Positions 1 through 15,200 of a stretch of 64,000 nucleotides of DNA are shown here, piece by piece. The stretch comes from Apostichopus japonicus (lineage: Eukaryota > Echinodermata > Holothuroidea > Aspidochirotida > Stichopodidae), in contig NC_092571.1 in NCBI RefSeq assembly GCF_037975245.1, positions 5,416,001 to 5,480,000 of the forward strand. Reading direction: 5' to 3'. The notes beneath the pieces are model-generated. The model saw only the letters and a program-made list of their open reading frames with translations, did no database searches and was not told where the DNA came from. How positions within the stretch are numbered: the first letter of the stretch is position 1; each line of letters begins with the position of its first letter. The position numbers and the translations under genes were made by a program.

Positions 1-1172
1 CGAATGTGCGGTATTGATCAATCGAATGTTCGGTACCGATCAATCGAATGTTCGGTACCGATCAATCGATTGTGCGGTACCGATCAATCGAATGTTCGGT
101 ACCGATCAATCGAATGTGCGGTACCGATCAATCGAATGTGCGGTATTGATTAATCGAATGTTCGGTACCGATCAATCGAATGTTCGGTACAGATCAATCG
201 AATGTTCGGTACCGATCAATCGAATGTTCGGTACCGATCAATCGAATGTTCGGTACCGATCAATCGAATGTTCGGTACCGATCAATAGAATGTTCGGTAC
301 CGATCAATCGAATGTTCGGTACCGATCAATAGAATGTTCGGTACCTATCAATCGAATGTTCGGTACCGATCAATCGAATGTGCGGTACCAATCAATCATA
401 TATGCGGTACACATCAATCGAATGTTCGGTACCGATCAATCGAATGTGCGGTACCGATTAATCGAATGTGCGGTACCGATCAATAGAATGTGCGGTACCG
501 ATCAATCGAATGTTCGATACCGATCAATCGAATGTGCGGTAACGAACAATCGAATATGCGGTACCGATCAATCGAATGTGCGGTACCGATCAATCGAATG
601 TGCGGTACCGATCAACTAATGTGCGGTACCGAACAATCGAATGTTCGGTACCAAACCGATAAATCGAATGTGCGGTACCGATCAATCGAATGTGCGGTAC
701 CGATCAATCGAATGTTCGCTACCGATCAATCGAATGTGCGGTACCGATCAATCGAATGTGCGTTATTGATCAATCGAATGTGCGGTACCGATCAATCGAA
801 TGTGCGGTACCGAACAATCGAATGTGCGGTACCGAGCAATCGAATGTGCGGTACCGATCAATCGAATGTGCTGTACCGATCAATCGAATGTGCGGTACCG
901 ATCAATCGAATGTGCGGTACCGATCAATCGAATGTGCGGTACGGATCAACTAATGTGCGATACCGAACAATCGAATGTGCGGTACCGATCAATCGAATGT
1001 GCGTTACCGATCAATCGAATGTGCGGTATTGATCAATCGAATGTGCGGTACCGATCAATCGAATGTTCGGTACCGATCAATCGAATGTGCGGTACCGTTC
1101 AATCGAATGTTCGGTACCGATCAATCGAATGTGCGGTATTGATCAATCGAATGTTCGGTACCGATCAATCGA

Positions 1173-3080
1173 ATGTTCGGTACCGATCAATCGAATGTTC
1201 GGTACCGATCAATAGAATGTTCGGTACCGATCAATAGAATGTTCGGTACCGTGCAATCGAATGTGCGGTACCGATCAATCATATATGCGGTACACATCAA
1301 TCGAATGTGCGGTACCGATCAATCGAATGTTCGGTACCGATCAATCGAATGTTCGGTACCGATTAATCGAATGTTCGGTACCGATCAATCGAATGTTCGG
1401 TACCGATCAATCGAATGTTCTGTACCGATCAATCGAATGTGCGTTACCGATCAATCGAATGTTCGGTACCGATCAATCGAATGTTCGGTACCGATCAATC
1501 GAATGTGCGGTACCGTTCAATCGAATGTTCGGTACCGATCAATCGAATGTGCGGTACCGATCAATCGAATGTGCGGTATTGATCAATCGAATGTTCGGTA
1601 CCGATCAATCGAATGTGCGGTACCGATCAATCGAATGTGCGGAACCGATCAATCGAATGTTCGGTACCGTACCGATGAATCGAATGTGCGGTACCGATCA
1701 ATCGAATGTGCGGTACCGATCAACTAATGTGCGATACCGAACAATCGAATGTGCGGTACCGAACAATCGAATGTGCGGTACCGAACAATCGAATATGCGG
1801 TACCGATCAATCAAATGTGCGGTACCGATCAACTAATGTGCGATACCGAACAATCGAATGTTCGGTACCGTACCGAACAATCGAATATGCGGTACCGATC
1901 AATCGAATGTGCGGTACCGATCAATCGAATGTTCGGTACCGATCAATCGCATGTGCGGTACCGATCAATCGAATGTGCGGTATTGATGAATCGAATGTTC
2001 GGTACCGATCAATCGAATGTGCGGTACCGATCAATCGAATGTTCGGTACCGATCAATCGAATGTGCGGTATTGATCAATCGAATGTTCGGTACCGATCAA
2101 TCGAATGTTCGGTATCGATCAATCGAATGTTCGGTACCGATCAATCGAATGTTCGGTACCGATCAATAGAATGTTCGGTACCGATCAATCGAATGTTCGG
2201 TACCGATCAATCGAATGTTCGGTACCGATCAATCGAATGTGCGGTACCGATCAATCATATATGCGGTACACATCAATCGAATGTTCGGTACCGATCAATC
2301 GAATGTGCGGTACCTATTAATCGAATGTGCGGTACCGATCAATCGAATGTGCGGTACCGATCAATCGAATGTTCGATACCGATCAATCGAATGTGCGGTA
2401 CCGGACAATCGAAAATGCGGTACCGAACAATCGAATATGCGGTACCGATGAATCGAATGTGCGGTACCGATCAATCGAATGTGCGGAACCGATCAATCGA
2501 ATGTTCGGTACCGTACCGATGAATCGAATGTGCGGTACCGATCAATCGAATGTGCGGTACCGATCAACTAATGTGCGGTACCGATCAACTAATGTGCGAT
2601 ACCGAACAATCGAATGTTCGGTACCGTACCGATGAATCGAATGTGCGGTACCGATGAATCGAATGTGCGGTACCGATCAATCGAATGTTCGGTACCGATT
2701 AATCGCATGTGCGGTACCGATCAATCGAATGTGCGGTATTGATCAATCGAATGTTCGGTACCGATCAATCGAATGTGCGGTACCGATCAATCGAATGTTC
2801 GTTACCGATCAATCGAATGTGCGGTACCGATCAATCGAATGTTCGTTACCGATCAATCGAATGTGCGGTATTGATCAATCGAATGTTCGGTACCGATCAA
2901 TCGAATGTTCGGTACCGATCAATAGAATGTGCGGTACCGATCAATCGAATGTTCGATACCGATCAATCGAATGTGCGGTACCGGACAATCGAATGTGCGG
3001 TACCGAACAATCGAATATGCGGTACCGATCAATCGAATGTGCGGTACCGATCAATCGAATGTGCGATACCGATCAACTAA
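1173..3080 (+). repeat. Higher-order block B, copy 1 (in satellite 1)
   Basis: The order of variant monomers here recurs at 10499-12294 (offset 9,326-9,327, falling to 9,214 after about 2,600). The part from 1706 recurs at 17332 (offset 15,626) and at 22750 (offset 21,044). The block includes runs with the CAACTAATG short monomer, the CCGTA-extended monomer and a CATATATG marker monomer. Confidence 0.85.
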
Positions 3081-4960
3081 TGTGCGGTACCGAACAATCG
3101 AATGTTCGGTACCGTACCGATCAATCGAATGTTCGCTACCGATCAATCGAATGTGCGGTACCGATCAATCGAATGTGCGGTACCGTTCAATCGAATGTGC
3201 GGTACCGATCAATCGAATGTGCGGTACCGATCAACTAATGTGCGGTACCGATCAATCGAATGTTCGGTACCGATCAATCGAATGTGCGGTACCGATCAAT
3301 CGAATGTGCGGTACCGAACAATCGAATGTGCGGTACCGAGCAATCGAATGTGCGGTACCGATCAATCGAATGTGCTGTACCGATCAATCGAATGTGCGGT
3401 ACCGATCAATCGAATGTGCGGTACCGGACAATCGAATGTGCGGTACCGAACAATCGAATATGCGGTACCGTTCAATCGAATGTGCGGTACCGATCAATCG
3501 AATGTGCGGTACCGATCAATCGAATGTGCGGTATTGATCAATCGAATGTTCGGTACCGATCAATCGAATGTGCGGTACCGATCAATCGAATGTTCGGTAC
3601 CGAACAATCGAATGTGCGGTACCGAGCAATCGAATGTGCGGTACCGATCAATCGAATGTGCTGTACCGATCAATCGAATGTGCGGTACCGATCAATCGAA
3701 TGTGCGGTGCCGATCAATCGAATGTTCGATACCGATCAATCGAATGTGCGGTACCGGACAATCGAATGTGCGGTACCGAACAATCGAATATGCGGTACCG
3801 TTCAATCGAATGTGCGGTACCGATCAATCGAATGTGCGGTACCGATCAACTAATGTGCGGTACCGATCAATCGAATGTTCGGTACCGATCAATCGCATGT
3901 GCGGTACCGATCAATCGAATGTGCGGTATTGATCAATCGAATGTTCGGTACCGATCAATCGAATGTGCGGTACCGATCAATCGAATGTTCGGTACCGATC
4001 AATCGAATGTGCGGTACCGAACAATCGAATGTGCGGTACCGAGCAATCGAATGTGCGGTACCGATCAATCGAATGTGCTGTACCGATCAATCGAATGTGC
4101 GGTACCGATCAATCGAATGTGCGGTGCCGATCAATTGAATGTTCGATACCGATCAATCGAATGTGCGGTACCGGACAATCGAATGTGCGGTACCGATCAA
4201 TCGAATATGCGGTACCGTTCAATCGAATGTGCGGTACCGATCAATCGAATGTGCGGTACCGATCAACTAATGTGCGGTACCGATCAATCGAATGTTCGGT
4301 ACCGATCAATCGCATGTGCGGTACCGATCAATCGAATGTGCGGTATTGATCAATCGAATGTTCGGTACCGATCAATCGAATGTGCGGTACCGATCAATCG
4401 AATGTTCGGTACCGATCAATCGAATGTGCGGTATTGATCAATCGAATGTTCGGTACCGATCAATCGAATGTTCGGTATCGATCAATAGAATGTTCGGTAC
4501 CGATCAATCGAATGTTCGGTACCGATCAATAGAATGTTCGGTACCGATCAATCGAATGTTCGGTACCGATCAATCGAATGTGCGGTACCGATCAATCGAA
4601 TGTGCGGTACACATCAATCGAATGTTCGGTACCGATCAATCGAATGTGCGGTACCTATTAATCGAATGTGCGGCACCGATCAATCGAATGTTCGATACCG
4701 ATCAATCGAATGTGCGGTACCGGACAATCGAAAATGCGGTACCGAACAATCGAATATGCGGTACCGATGAATCGAATGTGCGGTACCGATCAATCGAATG
4801 TGCGGAACCGATCAATCGAATGTTCGGTACCGTACCGATGAATCGAATGTGCGGTACCGATGAATCGAATGTGCGGTACCGATCAACTAATGTGCGATAC
4901 CGAACAATCGAATGTTCGGTACCGTACCGATGAATCGAATGTGCGGTACCGATGAATCGA

Positions 4961-6705
4961 ATGTGCGGTACCGATCAATCGAATGTTCGGTACCGATTAA
5001 TCGCATGTGCGGTACCGATCAATCGAATGTGCGGTATTGATCAATCGAATGTTCGGTACCGATCAATCGAATGTGCGGTACCGATCAATCTTATGTTCGT
5101 TACCGATCAATCGAATGTGCGGTACCGATCAATCGAATGTTCGTTACCGATCAATCGAATGTGCGGTATTGATCAATCGAATGTTCGGTACCGATCAATC
5201 GAATGTTCGGTACCGATCAATCGATTGTGCGGTACCGATCAATCGATTGTTCGGTACCGATCAATCGAATGTGCGGTACCGATCAATCGAATGTGCGGTA
5301 TTGATTAATCGAATGTTCGGTACCGATCAATCGAATGTTCGGTACCGATCAATCGAATGTTCGGTACCGATCAATCGAATGTTCGGTACCGATCAATCGA
5401 ATGTTCGGTACCGATCAATCGAATGTTCAGTACCGATCAATAGAATGTTCGGTACCGATCAATCGAATGTTCGGTACCGATCAATAGAATGTGCGGTACC
5501 GATCAATCGAATGTTCGATACCGATCAATCGAATGTGCTATACCGGACAATCGAATGTGCGGTACCGAACAATCGAATATGCGGTACCGATCAATCGAAT
5601 GTGCGGTACCGATCAATCGAATGTGCGGTACCGATCAACTAATGTGCGGTACCGAACAATCGAATGTTCGGTACCGTACCGATGAATCGAATGTGCGGTA
5701 CCGATCAATCGAATGTGCGGTACCGATCAATCGAATGTTCGCTACCGATCAATCGAATGTGCGGTACCGATCAATCGAATGTGCGTTATTGATCAATCGA
5801 ATGTGCGGTACCGATCAATCGAATGTGCGGTACCGAACAATCGAATGTGCGGTACCGAGCAATCGAATGTGCGGTACCGATCAATCGAATGTGCTGTACC
5901 GATCAATCGAATGTGCGGTACCGATCAATCGAATGTGCGGTACCGATCAATCGAATGTGCGGTACGGATCAACTAATGTGCGATACCGAACAATCGAATG
6001 TGCGGTACCGATCAATCGAATGTGCGTTACCGATCAATCGAATGTGCGGTATTGATCAATCGAATGTCCGGTACCGATCAATCGAATGTTCGGTACCGAT
6101 CAATCGAATGTGCGGTACCGTTCAATCGAATGTTCGGTACCGATCAATCGAATGTGCGGTACCGATCAATCGAATGTGCGGTATTGATCAATCGAATGTT
6201 CGGTACCGATCAATCGAATGTTCGGTACCGATCAATCGAATGTTCGGTACCGATCAATAGAATGTTCGGTACCGATCAATAGAATGTTCGGTACCGATCA
6301 ATCGAATGTGCGGTACCGATCAATTATATATGCGGTACACATCAATCGAATGTGCGGTACCGATCAATCGAATGTTCGATACCGATCAATCGAATGTTCG
6401 GTACCGATCAATCGAATGTTCGGTACCGATCAATCGAATGTTCGGTACCGATCAATCGAATGTTCTGTACCGATCAATCGAATGTGCCGTACCGATCAAT
6501 CGAATGTGCGGTACCGATCAATCGAATGTGCGGTATTGATCAATCGAATGTTCGGTACCGATCAATCGAATGTTCGGTACCGATCAATCGATTGTGCGGT
6601 ACCGATCAATCGAATGTTCGGTACCGATCAATCGAATGTGCGGTACCGATCAATAGAATGTTCGGTACCTATCAATCGAATGTTCGGTACCGATCAATCG
6701 AATGT
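4961..6705 (+). repeat. Higher-order block A, copy 1 (in satellite 1)
   Basis: This block matches 7327-9027. The offset is 2,366 bp up to about position 6060, then 2,322 bp, because copy 2 lacks two monomers (44 bp). Private variants shared at the same offset include ATCTTATG at 5088 and 7454, and GTGCTATACC at 5535 and 7901. Shared rare variants in order show segmental duplication within the array rather than chance monomer similarity. Confidence 0.9.
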
Positions 6706-7326
6706 GCGGTATTGATCAATCGAATGTTCGGTACCGATCAATCGAATGTGCGGTACCGATCAATCGAATGTTCGGTACCGATCAATCGAATGTGCGGTAT
6801 TGATCAATCGAATGTTCGGTACCGATCAATCGAATGTTCGGTATCGATCAATAGAATGTTCGGTACCGATCAATCGAATGTTCGGTACCGATCAATAGAA
6901 TGTTCGGTACCGATCAATCGAATGTTCGGTACCGATCAATCGAATGTGCGGTACCGATCAATCATATATGCGGTACACATCAATCGAATGTTCGGTACCG
7001 ATCAATCGAATGTGCGGTACCTATTAATCGAATGTGCGGTACCGATCAATCGAATGTTCGATACCGATCAATCGAATGTGCGGTACCGGACAATCGAAAA
7101 TGCGGTACCGAACAATCGAATATGCGGTACCGATCAATCGAATGTGCGGTACCGATCAATCGAATGTGCGGAACCGATCAATCGAATGTTCGGTACCGTA
7201 CCGATGAATCGAATGTGCGGTACCGATGAATCGAATGTGCGGTACCGATCAACTAATGTGCGATACCGAACAATCGAATGTTCGGTACCGTACCGATGAA
7301 TCGAATGTGCGGTACCGATCAATCGA

Positions 7327-9027
7327 ATGTGCGGTACCGATCAATCGAATGTTCGGTACCGATTAATCGCATGTGCGGTACCGATCAATCGAATGTGCGG
7401 TATTGATCAATCGAATGTTCGGTACCGATCAATCGAATGTGCGGTACCGATCAATCTTATGTTCGTTACCGATCAATCGAATGTGCGGTACCGATCAATC
7501 GAATGTTCGTTACCGATCAATCGAATGTGCGGTATTGATCAATCGAATGTTCGGTACCGATCAATCGAATGTTCGGTACCGATCAATCGATTGTGCGGTA
7601 CCGATCAATCGATTGTTCGGTACCGATCAATCGAATGTGCGGTACCGATCAATCGAATGTGCGGTATTGATTAATCGAATGTTCGGTACCGATCAATCGA
7701 ATGTTCGGTACCGATCAATCGAATGTTCGGTACCGATCAATCGAATGTTCGGTACCGATCAATCGAATGTTCGGTACCGATCAATCGAATGTTCGGTACC
7801 GATCAATAGAATGTTCGGTACCGATCAATCGAATGTTCGGTACCGATCAATAGAATGTGCGGTACCGATCAATCGAATGTTCGATACCGATCAATCGAAT
7901 GTGCTATACCGGACAATCGAATGTGCGGTACCGAACAATCGAATATGCGGTACCGATCAATCGAATGTGCGGTACCGATCAATCGAATGTGCGGTACCGA
8001 TCAACTAATGTGCGGTACCGAACAATCGAATGTTCGGTACCGTACCGATGAATCGAATGTGCGGTACCGATCAATCGAATGTGCGGTACCGATCAATCGA
8101 ATGTTCGCTACCGATCAATCGAATGTGCGGTACCGATCAATCGAATGTGCGTTATTGATCAATCGAATGTGCGGTACCGATCAATCGAATGTGCGGTACC
8201 GAACAATCGAATGTGCGGTACCGAGCAATCGAATGTGCGGTACCGATCAATCGAATGTGCTGTACCGATCAATCGAATGTGCGGTACCGATCAATCGAAT
8301 GTGCGGTACCGATCAATCGAATGTGCGGTACGGATCAACTAATGTGCGATACCGAACAATCGAATGTGCGGTACCGATCAATCGAATGTGCGTTACCGAT
8401 CAATCGAATGTGCGGTATTGATCAATCGAATGTGCGGTACCGTTCAATCGAATGTTCGGTACCGATCAATCGAATGTGCGGTACCGATCAATCGAATGTG
8501 CGGTATTGATCAATCGAATGTTCGGTACCGATCAATCGAATGTTCGGTACCGATCAATCGAATGTTCGGTACCGATCAATAGAATGTTCGGTACCGATCA
8601 ATAGAATGTTCGGTACCGATCAATCGAATGTGCGGTACCGATCAATTATATATGCGGTACACATCAATCGAATGTGCGGTACCGATCAATCGAATGTTCG
8701 ATACCGATCAATCGAATGTTCGGTACCGATCAATCGAATGTTCGGTACCGATCAATCGAATGTTCGGTACCGATCAATCGAATGTTCTGTACCGATCAAT
8801 CGAATGTGCCGTACCGATCAATCGAATGTGCGGTACCGATCAATCGAATGTGCGGTATTGATCAATCGAATGTTCGGTACCGATCAATCGAATGTTCGGT
8901 ACCGATCAATCGATTGTGCGGTACCGATCAATCGAATGTTCGGTACCGATCAATCGAATGTGCGGTACCGATCAATAGAATGTTCGGTACCTATCAATCG
9001 AATGTTCGGTACCGATCAATCGAATGT
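7327..9027 (+). repeat. Higher-order block A, copy 2 (in satellite 1)
   Basis: Second copy of block A, matching 4961-6705 monomer by monomer apart from a two-monomer deletion near the position equivalent to 6060-6103. It directly follows the first copy's surroundings, so it is a near-tandem duplication with a period of about 2.37 kb. Confidence 0.9.
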
Positions 9028-9165
9028 TCGGTACTGACAATCGAATGTTACCGATCAATCGAATGTGCGGTACCGATCAATAGAATGTTCGGTACCTATC
9101 AATCGAATGTTCGGTACCGATCAATCGAATGTTCGGTACTGACAATCGAATGTTCGGTACCGATC
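8945..9165 (+). repeat. 105-bp direct duplication with aberrant monomers
   Basis: The aberrant unit GGTACTGACAATCG occurs at about 9030 and 9135, 105 bp apart, with the preceding variants in the same order. The first copy is followed by a truncated unit, AATGTTACCGATC. 105 is not a multiple of 22, so the duplication joined monomers out of register. Confidence 0.8.
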
Positions 9166-9244
9166 AATCGAATGTTCGGTACCGATCAATAGAATGTTCG
9201 GTACCGATCAATCGAATGTTCGGTACCGATCAATAGAATGTTCG

Positions 9245-9967
9245 GTACCTATCAATCGAATGTTCGGTACCGATCAATCGAATGTGCGGTACCAATCAAT
9301 CATATATGCGGTACACATCAATCGAATGTTCGGTACCGATCAATCGATTGTGCGGTACCGATTAATCGAATGTGCGGTACCGATCAATAGAATGTGCGGT
9401 ACCGATCAATCGAATGTTCGATACCGATCAATCGAATGTGCGGTACCGGACAATCGAATGTGCGGTAACGAACAATCGAATATGCGGTACCGATGAATCG
9501 AATGTGCGGTACCGATCAATCGAATGTGCGGTACCGATCAACTAATGTGCGGTACCGAACAATCGAATGTTCGGTACCGTACCGATAAATCGAATGTGCG
9601 GTACCGATCAATCGAATGTTCGGTACCTATCAATCGAATGTTCGGTACCGATCAATCGAATGTGCGGTACCAATCAATCATATATGCGGTACACATCAAT
9701 CGAATGTTCGGTACCGATCAATCGAATGTGCGGTACCGATTAATCGAATGTGCGGTACCGATCAATAGAATGTGCGGTACCGATCAATCGAATGTTCGAT
9801 ACCGATCAATCGAATGTGCGGTACCGGACAATCGAATGTGCGGTAACGAACAATCGAATATGCGGTACCGATCAATCGAATGTGCGGTACCGATCAATCG
9901 AATGTGCGGTACCGATCAACTAATGTGCGGTACCGAACAATCGAATGTTCGGTACCGTACCGATAAA
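9245..9967 (+). repeat. ~378-bp tandem duplication in satellite 1
   Basis: 9245-9590 and 9622-9967 repeat the same order of variants: GGTACCTATC, the CATATATG marker at 9301 and 9679, the GGTAACGAAC unit, and the CAACTAATG short unit followed by the CCGTA-extended unit. Confidence 0.8.
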
Positions 9968-10498
9968 TCGAATGTGCGGTACCGATCAATCGAATGTGCG
10001 GTACCGATCAATCGAATGTTCGCTACCGATCAATCGAATGTGCGGTACCGATCAATCGAATGTGCGTTATTGATCAATCGAATGTGCGGTACCGATCAAT
10101 CGAATGTGCGGTACCGAACAATCGAATGTGCGGTACCGAGCAATCGAATGTGCGGTACCGATCAATCGAATGTGCTGTACCGATCAATCGAATGTTCGTT
10201 ACCGATCAATCGAATGTGCGGTACCGATCAATCGAATGTGCGGTACGGATCAACTAATGTGCGATACCGAACAATCGAATGTGCGGTACCGATCAATCGA
10301 ATGTGCGTTACCGATCAATCGAATGTGCGGTATTGATCAATCGAATGTGCGGTACCGATCAATCGAATGTTCGGTACCGATCAATCGAATGTGCGGTACC
10401 GTTCAATCGAATGTTCGGTACCGATCAATCGAATGTGCGGTACCGATCAATCGAATGTGCGGTATTGATCAATCGAATGTTCGGTACCGATCAATCGA

Positions 10499-12294
10499 AT
10501 GTTCGGTACCGATCAATCGAATGTTCGGTACCGATCAATAGAATGTTCGGTACCGATCAATAGAATGTTCGGTACCGTGCAATCGAATGTGCGGTACCGA
10601 TCAATCATATATGCGGTACACATCAATCGAATGTGCGGTACCGATCAATCGAATGTTCGGTACCGATCAATCGAATGTTCGGTACCGATCAATCGAATGT
10701 TCGGTACCGATCAATCGAATGTTCGGTACCGATCAATCGAATGTTCTGTACCGATCAATCGAATGTGCGTTACCGATCAATCGAATGTTCGGTACCGATC
10801 AATCGAATGTTCGGTACCGATCAATCGAATGTGCGGTACCGTTCAATCGAATGTTCGGTACCGATCAATCGAATGTGCGGTACCGATCAATCGAATGTGC
10901 GGTATTGATCAATCGAATGTTCGGTACCGATCAATCGAATGTGCGGTACCGATCAATCGAATGTGCGGAACCGATCAATCGAATGTTCAGTACCGTACCG
11001 ATGAATCGAATGTGCGGTACCGATCAATCGAATGTGCGGTACCGATCAATCGAATGTGCGATACCGAACAATCGAATGTGCGGTACCGAACAATCGAATG
11101 TGCGGTACCGAACAATCGAATATGCGGTACCGATCAATCAAATGTGCGGTACCGATCAACTAATGTGCGATACCGAACAATCGAATGTTCGGTACCGTAC
11201 CGAACAATCGAATATGCGGTACCGATCAATCGAATGTGCGGTACCGATCAATCGAATGTTCGGTACCGATCAATCGCATGTGCGGTACCGATCAATCGAA
11301 TGTGCGGTATTGATCAATCGAATGTTCGGTACCGATCAATCGAATGTGCGGTACCGATCAATCGAATGTTCGGTACCGATCAATCGAATGTGCGGTATTG
11401 ATCAATCGAATGTTCGGTACCGATCAATCGAATGTTCGGTATCGATCAATCGAATGTTCGGTACCGATCAATCGAATGTTCGGTACCGATCAATAGAATG
11501 TTCGGTACCGATCAATCGAATGTTCGGTACCGATCAATCGAATGTTCGGTACCGATCAATCGAATGTGCGGTACCGATCAATCATATATGCGGTACACAT
11601 CAATCGAATGTTCGGTACCGATCAATCGAATGTGCGGTACCTATTAATCGAATGTGCGGTACCGATCAATCGAATGTGCGGTACCGATCAATCGAATGTT
11701 CGATACCGATCAATCGAATGTGCGGTACCGGACAATCGAAAATGCGGTACCGAACAATCGAATATGCGGTACCGATGAATCGAATGTGCGGTACCGATCA
11801 ATCGAATGTGCGGAACCGATCAATCGAATGTTCGGTACCGTACCGATGAATCGAATGTGCGGTACCGATGAATCGAATGTGCGGTACCGATCAATCGAAT
11901 GTTCGGTACCGATTAATCGCATGTGCGGTACCGATCAATCGAATGTGCGGTATTGATCAATCGAATGTTCGGTACCGATCAATCGAATGTGCGGTACCGA
12001 TCAATCGAATGTTCGTTACCGATCAATCGAATGTGCGGTACCGAACAATCGAATGTTCGTTACCGATCAATCGAATGTGCGGTATTGATCAATCGAATGT
12101 TCGGTACCGATCAATCGAATGTTCGGTACCGATCAATAGAATGTGCGGTACCGATCAATCGAATGTTCGATACCGATCAATCGAATGTGCGGTACCGGAC
12201 AATCGAATGTGCGGTACCGAACAATCGAATATGCGGTACCGATCAATCGAATGTGCGGTACCGATCAATCGAATGTGCGATACCGATCAACTAA
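10499..12294 (+). repeat. Higher-order block B, copy 2 (in satellite 1)
   Basis: This is the second copy of block B. It contains the longest uninterrupted plus-strand reading frame of the array (10587-11849, 420 codons), which is an artefact of stop-free monomers. The 112-bp change in offset relative to copy 1 after about 11,850 indicates a loss of several monomers. Confidence 0.85.
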
Positions 12295-15200
12295 TGTGCG
12301 GTACCGAACAATCGAATGTTCGGTACCGTACCGATCAATCGAATGTTCGCTACCGATCAATCGAATGTGCGGTACCGATCAATCGAATGTGCGTTATTGA
12401 TCAATCGAATGTGCGGTACCGATCAATCGAATGTGCGGTACCGAACAATCGAATGTGCGGTACCGAGCAATCGAATGTGCGGTACCGATCAATCGAATGT
12501 GCTGTACCGATCAATCGAATGTGCGGTACCGATCAATCGAATGTGCGGTGCCGATCAATCGAATGTTCGATACCGATCAATCGAATTTGCGGTACCGGAC
12601 AATCGAATGTGCGGTACCGAACAATCGAATATGCGGTACCGTTCAATCGAATGTGCGGTACCGATCAATCGAATGTGCGGTACCGATCAACTAATGTGCG
12701 GTACCGAACAATCGAATGTTCGGTACCGTACCGATCAATCGAATGTTCGGTACCGATCAATCGAATGTGCGGTACCGATCAATCGAATGTGCGTTATTGA
12801 TCAATCGAATGTGCGGTACCGATCAATCGAATGTGCGGTACCGAACAATCGAATGTGCGGTACCGAGCAATCGAATGTGCGGTACCGATCAATCGAATGT
12901 GCTGTACCGATCAATCGAATGTGCGGTACCGATCAATCGAATGTGCGGTGCCGATCAATCGAATGTGCGGTACGGATCAACTAATGTGCGATACCGAACA
13001 ATCGAATGTGCGGTACCGATCAATCGAATGTGCGTTACCGATCAATCGAATGTGCGGTATTGATCAATCGAATGTGCGGTACCGATCAATCGAATGTTCG
13101 GTACCGATCAATCGAATGTGCGGTACCGTTCAATCGAATGTTCGGTACCGATCAATCGAATGTGCGTTACCGATAAATCGAATGTGCGGTATTGATCAAT
13201 CGAATGTGCGGTACCGATCAATCGAATGTTCGGTACCGATCAATCGAATGTGCGGTACCGTTCAATCGAATGTTCGGTACCGATCAATCGAATGTTCGGT
13301 ACCGATCAATCGAATGTGCGGTATTGATCAGTCGAATGTTCGGTACCGATCAATCGAATGTGCGGTACCGATCAATCGAATGTGCGGAACCGATCAATCG
13401 AATGTTCGGTACCGTACCGATGAATCGAATGTGCGGTACCGATCAATCGAATGTGCGGTACCGATCAACTAATGTGCGATACCGAACAATCGAATGTGCG
13501 GTACCGAACAATCGAATGTGCGGTACCGAACAATCGAATATGCGGTACCGATCAATCGAATGTGCGGTACCGATCAATCGAATGTTCGGTACCGATCAAT
13601 CGCATGTGCGGTACCGATCAATCGAATGTGCGGTATTGATCAATCGAATGTGCGGTACCGATCAATCGAATGTGCGGTACCGATCATTCGAATGTTCGGT
13701 ACCGATCAATCGAATGTGCGGTATTGATCAATCGAATGTTCGGTACCGATCAATCGAATGTTCGGTACCGATCAATCGATTGTGCGGTACCGATCAATCG
13801 AATGTTCGGTACCGATCAATCGAATGTGCGGTACCGATCAATCGAATGTGCGGTATTGATTAATCGAATGTTCGGTACCGATCAATCGAATGTTCGATAC
13901 CGATCAATCGAATGTGCGGTACCGGACAATCGAATGTGCGGTACCGAACAATCGAATATGCGGTACCGATCAATCGAATGTGCGGTACCGATCAATCGAA
14001 TGTGCGGTACCGATCAACTAATGTGCGGTACCGAACAATCGAATGTTCGGTACCGTATCGATGAATCGAATGTGCGGTACCGATCAATCGAATGTGCGGT
14101 ACCGATCAATCGAATGTTCGCTACCGATCAATCGAATGTGCGGTACCGATCAATCGAATGTGCGTTATTGATCAATCGAATGTGCGGTACCGATGAATCG
14201 AATGTGCGGTACCGAACAATCGAATGTGCGGTACCGAGCAATCGAATGTGCGGTACCGATCAATCGAATGTGCTGTACCGATCAATCGAATGTGCGGTAC
14301 CGATCAATCGAATGTGCGGTACGGATCAATCGAATGTGCGGTACAGATCAACTAATGTGCGATACCGAACAATCGAATGTGCGGTACCGATCAATCGAAT
14401 GTGCGGTATTGATCAATCGAATGTGCGGTACCGATCAATCGAATGTTCGGTACCGATCAATTGAATGTGCGGTACCGTTCAATCGAATGTTCGGTACCGA
14501 TCAATCGAATGTGCGGTACCGATCAATCGAATGTGCGGTATTGATCAATCGAATGTTCGGTACCGATCAATCGAATGTTCGGTACCGATCAATCGAATGT
14601 TCGGTACCGATCAATAGAATGTTCGGTACCGATCAATAGAATGTTCGGTCCCGATCAATCGAATGTGCGGTACCGATCAATCACATATGCGGTACACATC
14701 AATCGAATGTGCGGTACCGATCAATCGAATGTTCGGTACCGATCAATCGAATGTTCGGTACCGATCAATCGAATGTTCGGTACCGATCAATCGCATGTTC
14801 GGTACCGATCAATCGAATGTTCTGTACCGATCAATCGAATGTGCGTTACCGATCAATCGAATGTTCGGTACCGATCAATCGAATATTCGGTACCGATCAA
14901 TCGAATGTGCGGTACCGTTCAATCGAATGTTCGGTACCGATCAATCGAATGTGCGGTACCGATCAATCGAATGTGCGGTATTGATCAATCGAATGTTCGG
15001 TACCGATCAATCGAATGTGCGGTACCGATCAATCGAATGTGCGGAACCGATCAATCGAATGTTCGGTACCGTACCGATCAATCGAATGTGCGGTACCGAT
15101 CAATCGAATGTGCGGTACCGATCAACTAATGTGCGATACCGAACAATCGAATGTGCGGTACCGAACAATCGAATGTGCGGTACCGAACAATCGAATATGC

